Assembly: GCA_964423615.1 (NCBI GenBank)
Contig: CAYRFQ010000130.1
Location: 1 to 18,745, forward strand
Source: CAYRFQ01 sp964423615
GTDB taxonomy: Bacteria; Planctomycetota; Planctomycetia; Gemmatales; Gemmataceae
DNA: 18,745 bases
Reading direction: 5' to 3'
The stretch's first letter is position 1, and the number at the start of each line of letters is the position of its first letter. Position numbers and translations under genes: made by a program. Positions 7,786-15,350 of this stretch are shown here, in pieces. The notes below the pieces were generated by a model that was given only the letters and a program-made list of their open reading frames with translations, was not told the DNA's origin and did not search any database.

Positions 7786-9228
7786 ATGACTCACTTTTTC
7801 CATGATGGCCCAATTTCACGGCGCGAATTGCTCCAACGAACCGGAATGGGCTTTGGAGCTTTGGGTTTGGCGTTACTCGAGACCAACACAGGTGTTGTTG
7901 CGTCGGAAACGCCGAATGCCGCGAGGCTCAATCCGCTTGCCCCACGAGAACCGCACTTCGCCCCCAAAGCCAAACGTGTGATCCATCTGTTTATGAACGG
8001 TGGACCATCACACGTTGACACGTTTGATCCCAAGCCAGCACTCCGACGGTATGAGGGAAGGCAACTGCCCTTCAACTTGCGTACCGAACGTCGGACTGGC
8101 GCAGCTTATCCCTCGGCTTATACATTTCGTCCGTACGGGCAAAGTGGTATTGAAGTTAGCGAGTTGTTTCCTCACGTTGCCGAAATGATCGACGACATCT
8201 GTGTAATCCGCTCGATGCACGCTGACGTGCCGAATCACGAGCCGTCGTTGATGTTGATGAACTGCGGTGATTCTCAACTTGTGCGACCGAGCATGGGCTC
8301 CTGGGTGACATACGGGCTGGGGAGCGAAAACCAGAATCTTCCCGGTTTCATCGCCATGTGTCCGGGAGGATATCCGATCACTGAAACTGCCAACTGGCGT
8401 TCGGCTTTCCTTCCGGGTGCTTATCAAGGAACCTACATCAACACCCAGCACACGACCATCGATAGGCTGATCGAAAACATCCGAAACACTGGAATGTCGC
8501 AGCGAGAACAACGTCGTCAACTCGATTTGTTGCAGCGGCTGAATCAACGACATCTCGACGAACGACCGGGAGACGCACGACTCGAAGCACGAATCCAATC
8601 GTTCGAACTGGCTTATCGGATGCAACAAGACGCGGAGGACGCTTTCGACATCACGCGAGAGCCGCGACACATTCGCGAGATGTACGGTCCCGGTGTTCAC
8701 GCAAGGCAGTTGCTCATCGCCCGACGATTGCTCGAAAAGGGCGTCCGGTTCCTGCAGCTGTGGCACGGGGCTGGGCAACCCTGGGACCATCATGATGATA
8801 TCTTCCCACGTCATCGACAGTTGGCCAGGCAGTGCGATCAAGGGATTGGTGCTTTGCTCAAGGATCTCAAACAACGAGGGATGCTCGAAGACACTCTCGT
8901 GATCTGGGGTGGTGAGTTTGGCCGGACTCCGACCGTCGAACTACCCCAAGCCGGTGCCAATCAAGGACGTGTGAACGGCCGCGATCACAACCATTACGGG
9001 TTCACAGTGTGGATGGCCGGTGGGGGAGTCAAGGGGGGTTACGTTCACGGCGCGACCGACGAATTCGGGTTCCGAGCCGTCGATGATCCTGTTCACGTTC
9101 ATGATCTTCACGCAACTATTTTACATCTGCTCGGGTTTAACCACGAGCGGTTGACTTATCGCTATGCGGGACGAGATTTCCGGCTGACGGATGTCCATGG
9201 CAATATCGTTCGTGACATCCTGGTGTGA
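7786..9228 (+). CDS. DUF1501 family protein (Tat-exported, sulfatase/phosphatase-like fold)
   Basis: A 480-residue DUF1501 protein, the standard genomic partner of PSD1 proteins in planctomycetes. The N-terminus carries a twin-arginine type motif (SRRELL, 11-16) followed by a hydrophobic stretch (22-31), so export by Tat is likely. DUF1501 belongs to the alkaline phosphatase/sulfatase superfamily. Candidate metal or active-site segments are NGGPSHVDTFDPKP (71-84), HGAGQPWDHHDD (327-338), WGGEFGRTP (374-382) and RDHNHYG (399-405), and the C-terminal HDLHATILHLLG is typical. The actual substrate is unknown, and the family is not shown to be a sulfatase. Length is normal and the frame intact. 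The ATG at 7786 has AGGA 7 nt upstream. It ends 66 bp from the convergent methyltransferase gene. Confidence 0.95.
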   Translation: MTHFFHDGPISRRELLQRTGMGFGALGLALLETNTGVVASETPNAARLNPLAPREPHFAPKAKRVIHLFMNGGPSHVDTFDPKPALRRYEGRQLPFNLRTERRTGAAYPSAYTFRPYGQSGIEVSELFPHVAEMIDDICVIRSMHADVPNHEPSLMLMNCGDSQLVRPSMGSWVTYGLGSENQNLPGFIAMCPGGYPITETANWRSAFLPGAYQGTYINTQHTTIDRLIENIRNTGMSQREQRRQLDLLQRLNQRHLDERPGDARLEARIQSFELAYRMQQDAEDAFDITREPRHIREMYGPGVHARQLLIARRLLEKGVRFLQLWHGAGQPWDHHDDIFPRHRQLARQCDQGIGALLKDLKQRGMLEDTLVIWGGEFGRTPTVELPQAGANQGRVNGRDHNHYGFTVWMAGGGVKGGYVHGATDEFGFRAVDDPVHVHDLHATILHLLGFNHERLTYRYAGRDFRLTDVHGNIVRDILV

Positions 9229-9294
9229 GTTATTCAACTCTGTTCATTTCGAGAACGCGTGTTTGCCCCTCATCCGCTGGGTTTCCCTCTTCGC

Positions 9295-10191
9295 TCAGGT
9301 TTGGCCTTCGCCCGTAAAATCTGGTGCGAATAACGGAGGCGGTTCGGCAGGGATTCCGGTCACCTCCGAATTCCAGGGAGAGACTCCTTCGTACGAGGCC
9401 GTTCGGAGCCGCTGGGGAACTTCGTTTTGGGATGTAGCTCGAAAGGCCGACCGTTCTCCTTTCTCCCACGACCGAAGGAACTGGATGTCGAATCCAGCCG
9501 ACTCGAAAGTTTCCAGAACGGCGGCAACGTTGGGTCCGAACCAATTGCTTTGGTCGGTGGGGTGGATTTCCCGAGTTCGGAACTGTCTCCACAAGGGAGT
9601 ATCACGAAACAATGTCGCGAGGCCCGTCCATCTGCCCAGCCAGCGAAGTGGCGGGGCTAACAAATGTCGACTCCCTGTCGTGAACGTCTCAATGAATACC
9701 TCGCCCGTACAAACTGTGCGTATTCGATCAACGGCCAAGAGTGGATAACGGAGATGATAAAGGACCCCGAGAAAGAGCACGACGTCGAATTCACCAAGGG
9801 TCTTTGGCGACAAGGAGTACACGGATCCCTGGACATACTCGACTTTTGACCCAAGGAGTTCGCTCAGTTTGGAAAACCCGGATTGTTTGGGATTTTCCAA
9901 ACCGTAAGCAATGACTTCCGCCGCCCCACGTCGTTCGCACTCGAAGCTGAAACAACCATTCCAAGGACCAATGTCCAAGACTCGTTGGCCTGATAAGTCG
10001 GCCGGTAGCTCGATCAAACCGCACTTTTCGAGAACCGGGTTGATGCCTGGTGTACTGATGTCTGCAAAGATTGGCCATCGTTGGTGCCATTGGATTCCGC
10101 TGAAGAAATCCTCTGGGCAAACACCTGGTGGAGCGATCGGAAGAGTCGATTGAGGTGTCGAACGATGTGTGGGTTGTGCGCGGGAAATCAT
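9295..10191 (-). CDS. Class I SAM-dependent methyltransferase, CmoB/DUF1698-like
   Basis: A 298-residue methyltransferase with a Rossmann core. Motif I is VLDIGPWNGCFSFE (71-84), preceded by LPADLSGQR. GEFDVVLFLGVLYHLRYPLLAV (133-154) and a later FIETF match the DUF1698 group that includes CmoB, which makes carboxymethoxyuridine in tRNA wobble positions. The region before the core is short, so the CmoB N-terminal part is reduced and this may instead act on a lipid, glycan or other small substrate. WHQRWPIF (35-42) occupies the place of the conserved pre-core helix. Start: the frame runs on to a TTG at 10308 that overlaps the stop of the upstream DUF11 gene, but I prefer ATG 10191, which has AGGA in its leader and a promoter-like sequence between. 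The tail beyond about 260 is variable and proline-rich. Confidence 0.88.
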   Translation of the reverse strand: MISRAQPTHRSTPQSTLPIAPPGVCPEDFFSGIQWHQRWPIFADISTPGINPVLEKCGLIELPADLSGQRVLDIGPWNGCFSFECERRGAAEVIAYGLENPKQSGFSKLSELLGSKVEYVQGSVYSLSPKTLGEFDVVLFLGVLYHLRYPLLAVDRIRTVCTGEVFIETFTTGSRHLLAPPLRWLGRWTGLATLFRDTPLWRQFRTREIHPTDQSNWFGPNVAAVLETFESAGFDIQFLRSWEKGERSAFRATSQNEVPQRLRTASYEGVSPWNSEVTGIPAEPPPLFAPDFTGEGQT

Positions 10192-10234
10192 CTTGGCATC
10201 CTGCCTGGAGATTGGGGGTATGTTTATTTTATCC

Positions 10235-10263
10235 ACTATAAAAGTCCCAGCTCGGGGCGTCCA
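10235..10263 (-). promoter_or_regulatory. Possible sigma-70-type promoter for the methyltransferase gene
   Basis: Read on the minus strand, TGGACG (10258-10263) and TATAGT (10235-10240) are separated by 17 bp, matching TTGACA/TATAAT at 4 and 5 positions of 6. It would start transcription about 40 nt before ATG 10191. This favours ATG 10191 over the upstream TTG, and separate expression from the DUF11 gene. Planctomycete promoters are poorly defined, so support is modest. Confidence 0.33.
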
Positions 10264-10304
10264 GGTCGACTGTTGGTTGCTGGGAAACAGAGCACAATTG
10301 TTGA

Positions 10305-12242
10305 TCAATGACGAGGAATGAGACGGGCACCGGAATCGGTTGCGTTGTTGGAAGGCTTAGCCGGTCCAATGGTCGGCGGCATCTTGGGCATCAACGGCAT
10401 CAAAGGTTTCACGATTCTCGCTGGCCGGTTTTGCTCCGGCAGGCCGTCGTCCAAATTGGGTGTTCCTTCGACAACACGTTCAACCCCCTCAAGTCGGACG
10501 ATCCTGGAATGGTCTAACGATCTGTGTTTGCGTAGGGTTGTTTGAAGTCTGACACTCCTGCTGGGAGGGAATCCCCCATTGGGAGGCTGATCCGGGCTTT
10601 CGGTAGTGACTCGGACTGACTCCTCGCTGATCAGTGGTGTCTTGATTTTGTCGGTTATAAACTCTACGCGTATCTTCGTCTTACGATCGGCTTGAGGATC
10701 GTTCTTGATTTGAACTCCGCGAAGAGAAACAGTGTACGTCCTCGTTTCACCGGCGGGCAATCGAGGCAACGGCGCAAATTCGACGACAAACTTGTTGGAA
10801 GCTGGAAAGGCGTTCCTTTTGTCGTTGGTGGGACCTTTCGCATCATAGATTTGGATTCCAGGGAATGAGGTCACGGTGACTTGCAAGTTCTTGACCTCGG
10901 CACTCCCTGGGTTGCTTGCGACGATGATGAACTCGGTTGTGTCACCTATGAACAAGGCACCCCGTAACGAGATTTCTGCGCTCAAGTCGAGTCCAGCTTT
11001 CGAGAAAAACTTGGTACAGAATTTCGCGCTCGCTTTGACGGCATCGTCACCCTTCAAGTAACTCCCTGTGGCCTCTGGCTCAAAACAAATGGTCCACCTC
11101 TCGACGTCTTGTCGTGGGAGTGCCTTTACCGTGAATTGCAGCTGGCGGGTTTCGTTGACTTCCATCGACGGTAGGTTCCAGATGATCTCTTTCGTCGGTG
11201 CCTGGGGGAACAGATAGACCCCCTCAGGGTTCGAGCTAACGTACTCGATACCTCTGGGAATAGGAACCTTCACCTGGGGAGTCTTGATGGCCGATTTGCC
11301 AAGGTTTTTCAGTGTGATGGTGTAAACGAGAGGCTGTCCGGGAATCGCCACGGCTTTCCCGGTTATGTCCAAACCAAATTTGCCAACTGGTAGTATTTCG
11401 GGGGTAATCCTTGGGTTATCGGGCCGAGGTATTGTCCCATCCCCTTTTCCCGAAGGCGGAGGTGGTATTGTGGACCCGCCATTCTTTTTCCCATCCTTTT
11501 GTTTGGGTTGTCCTGGGGTTTCCGGTTCGCGACCCGGTTGTTGCCCACCCGGTAGTCCAGGTCCGAGTCCACCACCCCCTGGAGTAACGCCAGGCACGGC
11601 TGCCGATGGAGCAAACCGTTTGGCAACCTGGGTTGTTACGCATTGTCCGTGCTCAAAGGAAACTCGAGCGCAATTCTGGACTGGACCGGATCCGGTGGGT
11701 CTGAGTACCAATCGTATGGACTTGCTGCAACATCCCTGCAATGTCCCGAACTGCCAAACCAACTCCGGACCAATGAGGGTTGGTTTCGGAGTTGCGGTAA
11801 CGTAGGTTGCGTTGTTGGGCAGGCCATCCTTTACGGAGACCGAGTAGGCGGTCGCTTTTGTGTTGTTTTTAATGAATATCTGGTAATGAATGTCCTCGCC
11901 CTCGACGGAACAGGCAACGACTCGCATCTGGAGAGAAACGACCGGGGCGGGAGGGTCAGTCGGGCAAGGAGTCCCTGGCGGTGACGGTCCCGGGGGAAGC
12001 GACGCCCCTGGCGGTACGCTTCCTGAAATCGGAGGAAGGGGCGGGGTTGAAGTGGGAAGTTGTTGATCCTGGCTCGGAGGGGCGGGAGGATTACTGATCG
12101 GACTTCCTTGAGGCAAGCGTTGCAACGGTGGCATTTGGCCTTTTGTCTTCGGTGGGCCTGCCAAGAAAAGTAGGCTCGCGAATGAGGCCAGAATGATCAA
12201 GATGAGTGGACTTTGCATCGATCGAGTTGTTCGCCAGCTCAT
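10305..12242 (-). CDS. Secreted proline-rich protein with DUF11-type repeats
   Basis: A 645-residue exported protein. A signal peptide or N-terminal anchor occupies about 10-30. A proline/serine linker spans about 37-100 and a glycine/proline/lysine linker about 215-280. Between and after them lie three beta-sandwich units of the DUF11 (conserved repeat domain) type: about 102-210 (with a CC pair in LQGCCSKS), about 285-375 (LVYTITLKNLGKSAIKTP is typical) and about 415-550 (FIIVASNPGSAEVKNLQV). The C-terminus is basic and then rich in Pro and Met (PLMPLMPKMPP). DUF11 proteins are usually surface or wall structural proteins; no enzyme motif is visible. Two GTG codons precede ATG 12242, but the ATG has GAGGTG six bases upstream, so I take it as the start. 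The methyltransferase gene follows on the same strand. Confidence 0.88.
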   Translation of the reverse strand: MSWRTTRSMQSPLILIILASFASLLFLAGPPKTKGQMPPLQRLPQGSPISNPPAPPSQDQQLPTSTPPLPPISGSVPPGASLPPGPSPPGTPCPTDPPAPVVSLQMRVVACSVEGEDIHYQIFIKNNTKATAYSVSVKDGLPNNATYVTATPKPTLIGPELVWQFGTLQGCCSKSIRLVLRPTGSGPVQNCARVSFEHGQCVTTQVAKRFAPSAAVPGVTPGGGGLGPGLPGGQQPGREPETPGQPKQKDGKKNGGSTIPPPPSGKGDGTIPRPDNPRITPEILPVGKFGLDITGKAVAIPGQPLVYTITLKNLGKSAIKTPQVKVPIPRGIEYVSSNPEGVYLFPQAPTKEIIWNLPSMEVNETRQLQFTVKALPRQDVERWTICFEPEATGSYLKGDDAVKASAKFCTKFFSKAGLDLSAEISLRGALFIGDTTEFIIVASNPGSAEVKNLQVTVTSFPGIQIYDAKGPTNDKRNAFPASNKFVVEFAPLPRLPAGETRTYTVSLRGVQIKNDPQADRKTKIRVEFITDKIKTPLISEESVRVTTESPDQPPNGGFPPSRSVRLQTTLRKHRSLDHSRIVRLEGVERVVEGTPNLDDGLPEQNRPARIVKPLMPLMPKMPPTIGPAKPSNNATDSGARLIPRH

Positions 12243-12616
12243 ATCCACCACCTCTTCAATGCTGTCCGAATTACGTTTTCGTAATGTCTTCGTGTCGCTC
12301 CCAGGACGGTGGCGACGTTGTATCGGGTTGCAAGATATCTATTTTGATTCTAGAAATCGCCCGTGTCAGCGCGGTCTGAGGGCATCTGATTGCAGCTGGC
12401 TGAATGCTTTCCCGAAGGTTCCGTACAGTCTGTACAGCCCGTGATGTTTGACATCCCTTGCGGGTGACTGAGGTTCTTGTGCTCACGTTTTCTGTCGATT
12501 ACGATGAACAGCGTCAGAGTAGAAAGGAAACAGGGAATAGGATTCGAGAACGAACGGTTGGGCATTGGATGGGTGGTTCCTGAACAGCCCTCTTGCCCCT
12601 TTCAGGATGGGTGAAG
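12243..12616. other. Divergent intergenic region between the DUF11 gene and xdhC
   Basis: 374 bp without a gene. It holds a 16-bp palindrome at 12270-12285 (ATTACG, TTTT, CGTAAT) just upstream of the DUF11 ribosome site, and a smaller one, GTACAGTCTGTAC, at 12423-12435. Either could be a regulator site or an RNA hairpin. No clear -35/-10 pairs are recognised for either gene. Confidence 0.55.
12270..12285. promoter_or_regulatory. 16-bp palindrome upstream of the DUF11 gene
   Basis: ATTACGTTTTCGTAAT has 6-bp perfect arms around TTTT. It lies about 28 bp before the DUF11 start codon, close to the Shine-Dalgarno. It is a possible operator or 5'-leader hairpin; no regulator can be assigned. Confidence 0.3.
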
Positions 12617-13714
12617 ATGCGTGAGTTGTTATTGGAGCTATCTCAGGTCATAAACTCAGGCCGCCCGTGCGTGTATTGTACGTTGGTGGAAACGCGCGGC
12701 TCCACTCCGCAAAAAGCTGGTGCGGCTATGTTGGTTTTTGCCGATGGAAGCCAGTTCGGAACTCTTGGTGGTGGTTGTGTCGAAGCCGAGGTCAAGCAAA
12801 AGGCCCTCGGCGTATTGGCCACCGGAGAGACCCATCGGCCGGAAATTCTCACGTTCAACCTCGACGATAACTACGGCTGGGACGACGGGCTCATTTGCGG
12901 TGGGCGGATGACGATCCTGGCGTCTCCCCTCTGGGGACCGCAGGGTGCTGTGCCGACTCACGATGGAACCGCGAAGTCGTTCTACGAAACGTACAAGCGA
13001 CTCGTCGATGCTGGGACTGGTTGTACGGAAGCCGTTGTTTTGAATTCTGATTCGAACGGCCTGGAGCCAGGAAACCGGTTCTTGTTTGACGACCAAAGCT
13101 TGCTCGTTGGTCAGCTGCCCATGGGGGAAGGATCAGAGGTCGTTCGCGATAATTTGAAAGACGTTGTGACACGACCGAAGCCATACGTCCAAAATGGAAT
13201 CGCGTACCTTCCGCACAGGCCACGGATTAGCGTCTTGATTGTTGGCGGTGGTCATGTGGGCCAAGCCGTCGGTCGGTTAGCTGCGGAAGTCGACTTCGAC
13301 GTCTGGGTCTTGGACGACAGGGAGATGTACGCAAGTCAAGAACGCTTTCCGACAGCCAACCGGCTTCTTGTGGGGGACATCGGCCAGGAGCTTGCCAAAC
13401 TTGCGGACACCGCGATTACGCCCAATGTCTTCTGTATCATCGTGACACGCGGTCACAATCACGACGAAGAAGCTCTCTACCACTTGGTGGAAACCAACGC
13501 GGGGTATGTCGGCATGATCGGCAGCAAGCGGAAGATCAAATTGATTTATGAGGATCTCTTGGCGCGAGGAATTTCGCAAGAAGCTCTCGATCAAGTTCAT
13601 GCCCCCCTGGGACTCACGATCGGCTCTCAAACGGTGACCGAAATTGCCATCAGTATTGTCGCCGAGTTGATTGCCTGTCGCAATCTGGGGACCCTCGCCA
13701 AGGTGAAGTTGTGA
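12617..13714 (+). CDS. XdhC/CoxI family molybdenum hydroxylase maturation protein
   Basis: A 365-residue XdhC-type protein. Known members bind molybdenum cofactor and help its sulfuration and insertion into xanthine dehydrogenase or related hydroxylases. The N-terminal XdhC/CoxI domain has VETRGSTPQKAGA (24-36), GGGCVEAE (51-58) and CGGRM (94-98). The C-terminal Rossmann domain starts with VGGGHVGQAVG (209-219), and the family signature HAPLGLTIG (328-336) is followed by the EIAISIVAELI helix. The frame opens at a TTG 24 bp upstream, but ATG 12617 with AGGATGG in front is the better start. The next gene overlaps its stop by 4 bp (GTGA), so the two are translationally coupled. No hydroxylase subunits are in the window. 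Confidence 0.93.
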   Translation: MRELLLELSQVINSGRPCVYCTLVETRGSTPQKAGAAMLVFADGSQFGTLGGGCVEAEVKQKALGVLATGETHRPEILTFNLDDNYGWDDGLICGGRMTILASPLWGPQGAVPTHDGTAKSFYETYKRLVDAGTGCTEAVVLNSDSNGLEPGNRFLFDDQSLLVGQLPMGEGSEVVRDNLKDVVTRPKPYVQNGIAYLPHRPRISVLIVGGGHVGQAVGRLAAEVDFDVWVLDDREMYASQERFPTANRLLVGDIGQELAKLADTAITPNVFCIIVTRGHNHDEEALYHLVETNAGYVGMIGSKRKIKLIYEDLLARGISQEALDQVHAPLGLTIGSQTVTEIAISIVAELIACRNLGTLAKVKL

Positions 13715-14331
13715 GTCTGGGTCCTCGTTTCTTTGCCTTGATTCCGGCGGCGGGAAAAAGCCGTCGGATGGGTCGGCCCAAGTTATCCCTGCCACTTGGT
13801 GACCGGACTGTTTTGGAACACGTCGTTGGGAGATTTCGTCAAGCGGGAGTCCGTGAGGTGTTAGTGGTGCTGTCGCCGCAACTCACCGATTTGGAGCCGC
13901 TGGCGACTCGAGCCGGAGCCGTTACGCTCGTCATGGACCAACAGACTCCGGACATGAGAGCGACGATCCAAACAGGATTGCAGTGGCTCCTCGACCACAG
14001 AGATCTCAACCAAGACTACTGGTTTCTGTCTCCGGCAGACCACCCCACGCTCGTAGCGGGTGTTGTCGAGGCCCTCCAAAAGGCCATTTCGTCCTATCCG
14101 GATTCATCGATCTTCATTCCGACTTATCGCGATCAACGAGGCCATCCAGCCCTCGTTTCGAGTGAGCACATTCGGCCCATTCTTGAGATCCCAGAGGGAC
14201 AGGGGGTGAATCGGTATTTTCGCAGTCGAGGCGATGTGACTCGTGAGATTCCATATGCAAAGGAAGAGATTTTATGGGATTTGGACACCCCGGAAGAGTA
14301 CGAGCGTTTGCGCGAGTTGTGGAGTTCTTGA
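13711..14331 (+). CDS. MocA/MobA-like molybdopterin nucleotidyltransferase
   Basis: A 206-residue nucleotidyltransferase of the MobA-like NTP transferase fold. It has the N-terminal nucleotide-binding motif AAGKSRRMGRPKL (13-25), the central acidic motif SPADHP with Asp110 as likely Mg ligand, and RGHPALVSS further on. Pairing with XdhC points to MocA-type activity: adding CMP to molybdopterin to give the dinucleotide cofactor used by xanthine dehydrogenase and CO dehydrogenase families. CTP specificity is inferred from context, not seen. The GTG start at 13711 overlaps the xdhC stop (GTGA), with GGTGAAG just upstream. It converges with the small secreted-protein gene, only 15 bp away, and no terminator is seen between them. 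Confidence 0.9.
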   Translation: MSLGPRFFALIPAAGKSRRMGRPKLSLPLGDRTVLEHVVGRFRQAGVREVLVVLSPQLTDLEPLATRAGAVTLVMDQQTPDMRATIQTGLQWLLDHRDLNQDYWFLSPADHPTLVAGVVEALQKAISSYPDSSIFIPTYRDQRGHPALVSSEHIRPILEIPEGQGVNRYFRSRGDVTREIPYAKEEILWDLDTPEEYERLRELWSS

Positions 14332-14346
14332 ATCCGAAAAACAGAG

Positions 14347-14742
14347 CTATTTGATCGCCACGTAAATCGTTCGAGGTTCGTCCTCGGTATGCAGCACGCC
14401 TATTTGGTAGGAAATCAGCGTGCCCCCGGTTCGCGGAGGATACCAGACGAGGGTAGCGTAAGCGTGATCGCCCTGGGCAAATGCTTCGTCCACATCAATG
14501 AGCTTTCTTTCTCCGTTTACGACCCGGTATAGCTTGACGCCGACGCCTTTTACGTTCGTGGCTCGGACGACAACGCACGCGCGTTCCCCCGCCAGGAAGG
14601 ACATCGGAATGAGCAATTCTGTCCGAGGTTCGAATTTCTGCTGAATGACCGGACCGAGTTTATCCAACTTCGGTCGTGCCCGACCTTGCCCGCCAGCCAA
14701 CACCAACAAACCCGCCAAAGTACAAAGTAAAAACCAACGCAT
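14347..14742 (-). CDS. Small secreted protein, beta-rich (paralogue of the next gene)
   Basis: 131 residues with a clear Sec signal peptide (about 1-22, core LLCTLAGLLVLAGG). The mature part is predicted to be beta-strand-rich: ACVVVRATNVKGVGVKLYRV, then a loop, then ATLVWYPPRTGG and SYQIGVLH. The V/L pattern and the WYP...YQI segment match the neighbouring 122-residue protein, so the two look like distant tandem paralogues. The fold could be a small PPC-like or Ig-like sandwich; I recognise no named family. The ATG at 14742 has GAGGATG upstream. The gene starts 24 bp after the stop of its neighbour, so they are probably one operon. Role unknown; envelope or extracellular. Confidence 0.8.
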   Translation of the reverse strand: MRWFLLCTLAGLLVLAGGQGRARPKLDKLGPVIQQKFEPRTELLIPMSFLAGERACVVVRATNVKGVGVKLYRVVNGERKLIDVDEAFAQGDHAYATLVWYPPRTGGTLISYQIGVLHTEDEPRTIYVAIK

Positions 14743-14766
14743 CCCATCATCCTCAAATGCGAATCG

Positions 14767-15135
14767 TTACCGGAGTGACATTTCGATGAGATTGTTCATC
14801 GGCCCCACGTTGTTCACGACGATCTGGTAAGTCTGTTTCTCTTTGGGGTACCAGAGTAGAGCATTGTCGTCTTCCACATTGGGACTTGGGAGGTCATCTT
14901 TGACGACGCAGTTGCCCTCGGAATCGAACGCGTAGAGGGCGAGACGGGACTTTCCGTTGCCAACGACGATCACACGGGCTGGTTCGTTTGGGTTGAACCG
15001 TTCGACGTATGTGTAACTCGTAAATCCAAAGATGAGTTGCTTTTGGAACCCTGGGTTATCGGGCGCGGTATCGCCCGGGAATAGCCCCACAGTCCCCATC
15101 AGCAGAGCGCTCAATGTGAAGCGTATCCAATCCAT
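14767..15135 (-). CDS. Small secreted protein, beta-rich (first gene of the pair)
   Basis: 122 residues. The N-terminus (WIRFTLSALLMGTVGLF, about 3-19) is a short signal peptide. The mature part has RVIVVGNGKSRLALYAFD, a charged loop, ALLWYPKEKQTYQIVVNNVG and a final strand. The LxWYP...YQIxVxN pattern recurs in the downstream 131-residue protein. It looks like a bacterial carbohydrate- or protein-binding beta-sandwich of the PPC type, but that is inference. The ATG at 15135 has AAGGA about 12 nt upstream, slightly long. It is divergent from the AsmA-like gene, with 215 bp between the starts. Confidence 0.8.
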   Translation of the reverse strand: MDWIRFTLSALLMGTVGLFPGDTAPDNPGFQKQLIFGFTSYTYVERFNPNEPARVIVVGNGKSRLALYAFDSEGNCVVKDDLPSPNVEDDNALLWYPKEKQTYQIVVNNVGPMNNLIEMSLR

Positions 15136-15350
15136 AAAAATAGGGTTCCTTGTTCCAAAGCCCCGAGAGTGTTTGATCGAAGATTAGTTTACTTGTCCAA
15201 CGAACGTTTGGAAAGAGACAGGAGTCAGAGAATATGCGGAGGTGGGGCTGGGCGTTCGAAAGACTCGTTGACCGGATGGGCCATAGGCAGTAGTATTCGC
15301 GCGGCTCTGCGTAGTGGTCACTTCCTCGAACGGAACCAGTGGGGTCAGTC

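Noticed and set aside
8008..8874. 288-codon open frame antisense to the DUF1501 gene
   Set aside because: Fully inside a strongly supported gene, with no recognisable features.
10192..10308. TTG-initiated extension of the methyltransferase
   Set aside because: The extension lacks protein character and contains a promoter-like pair; ATG 10191 has a better ribosome site. Kept as a finding because it is not settled.
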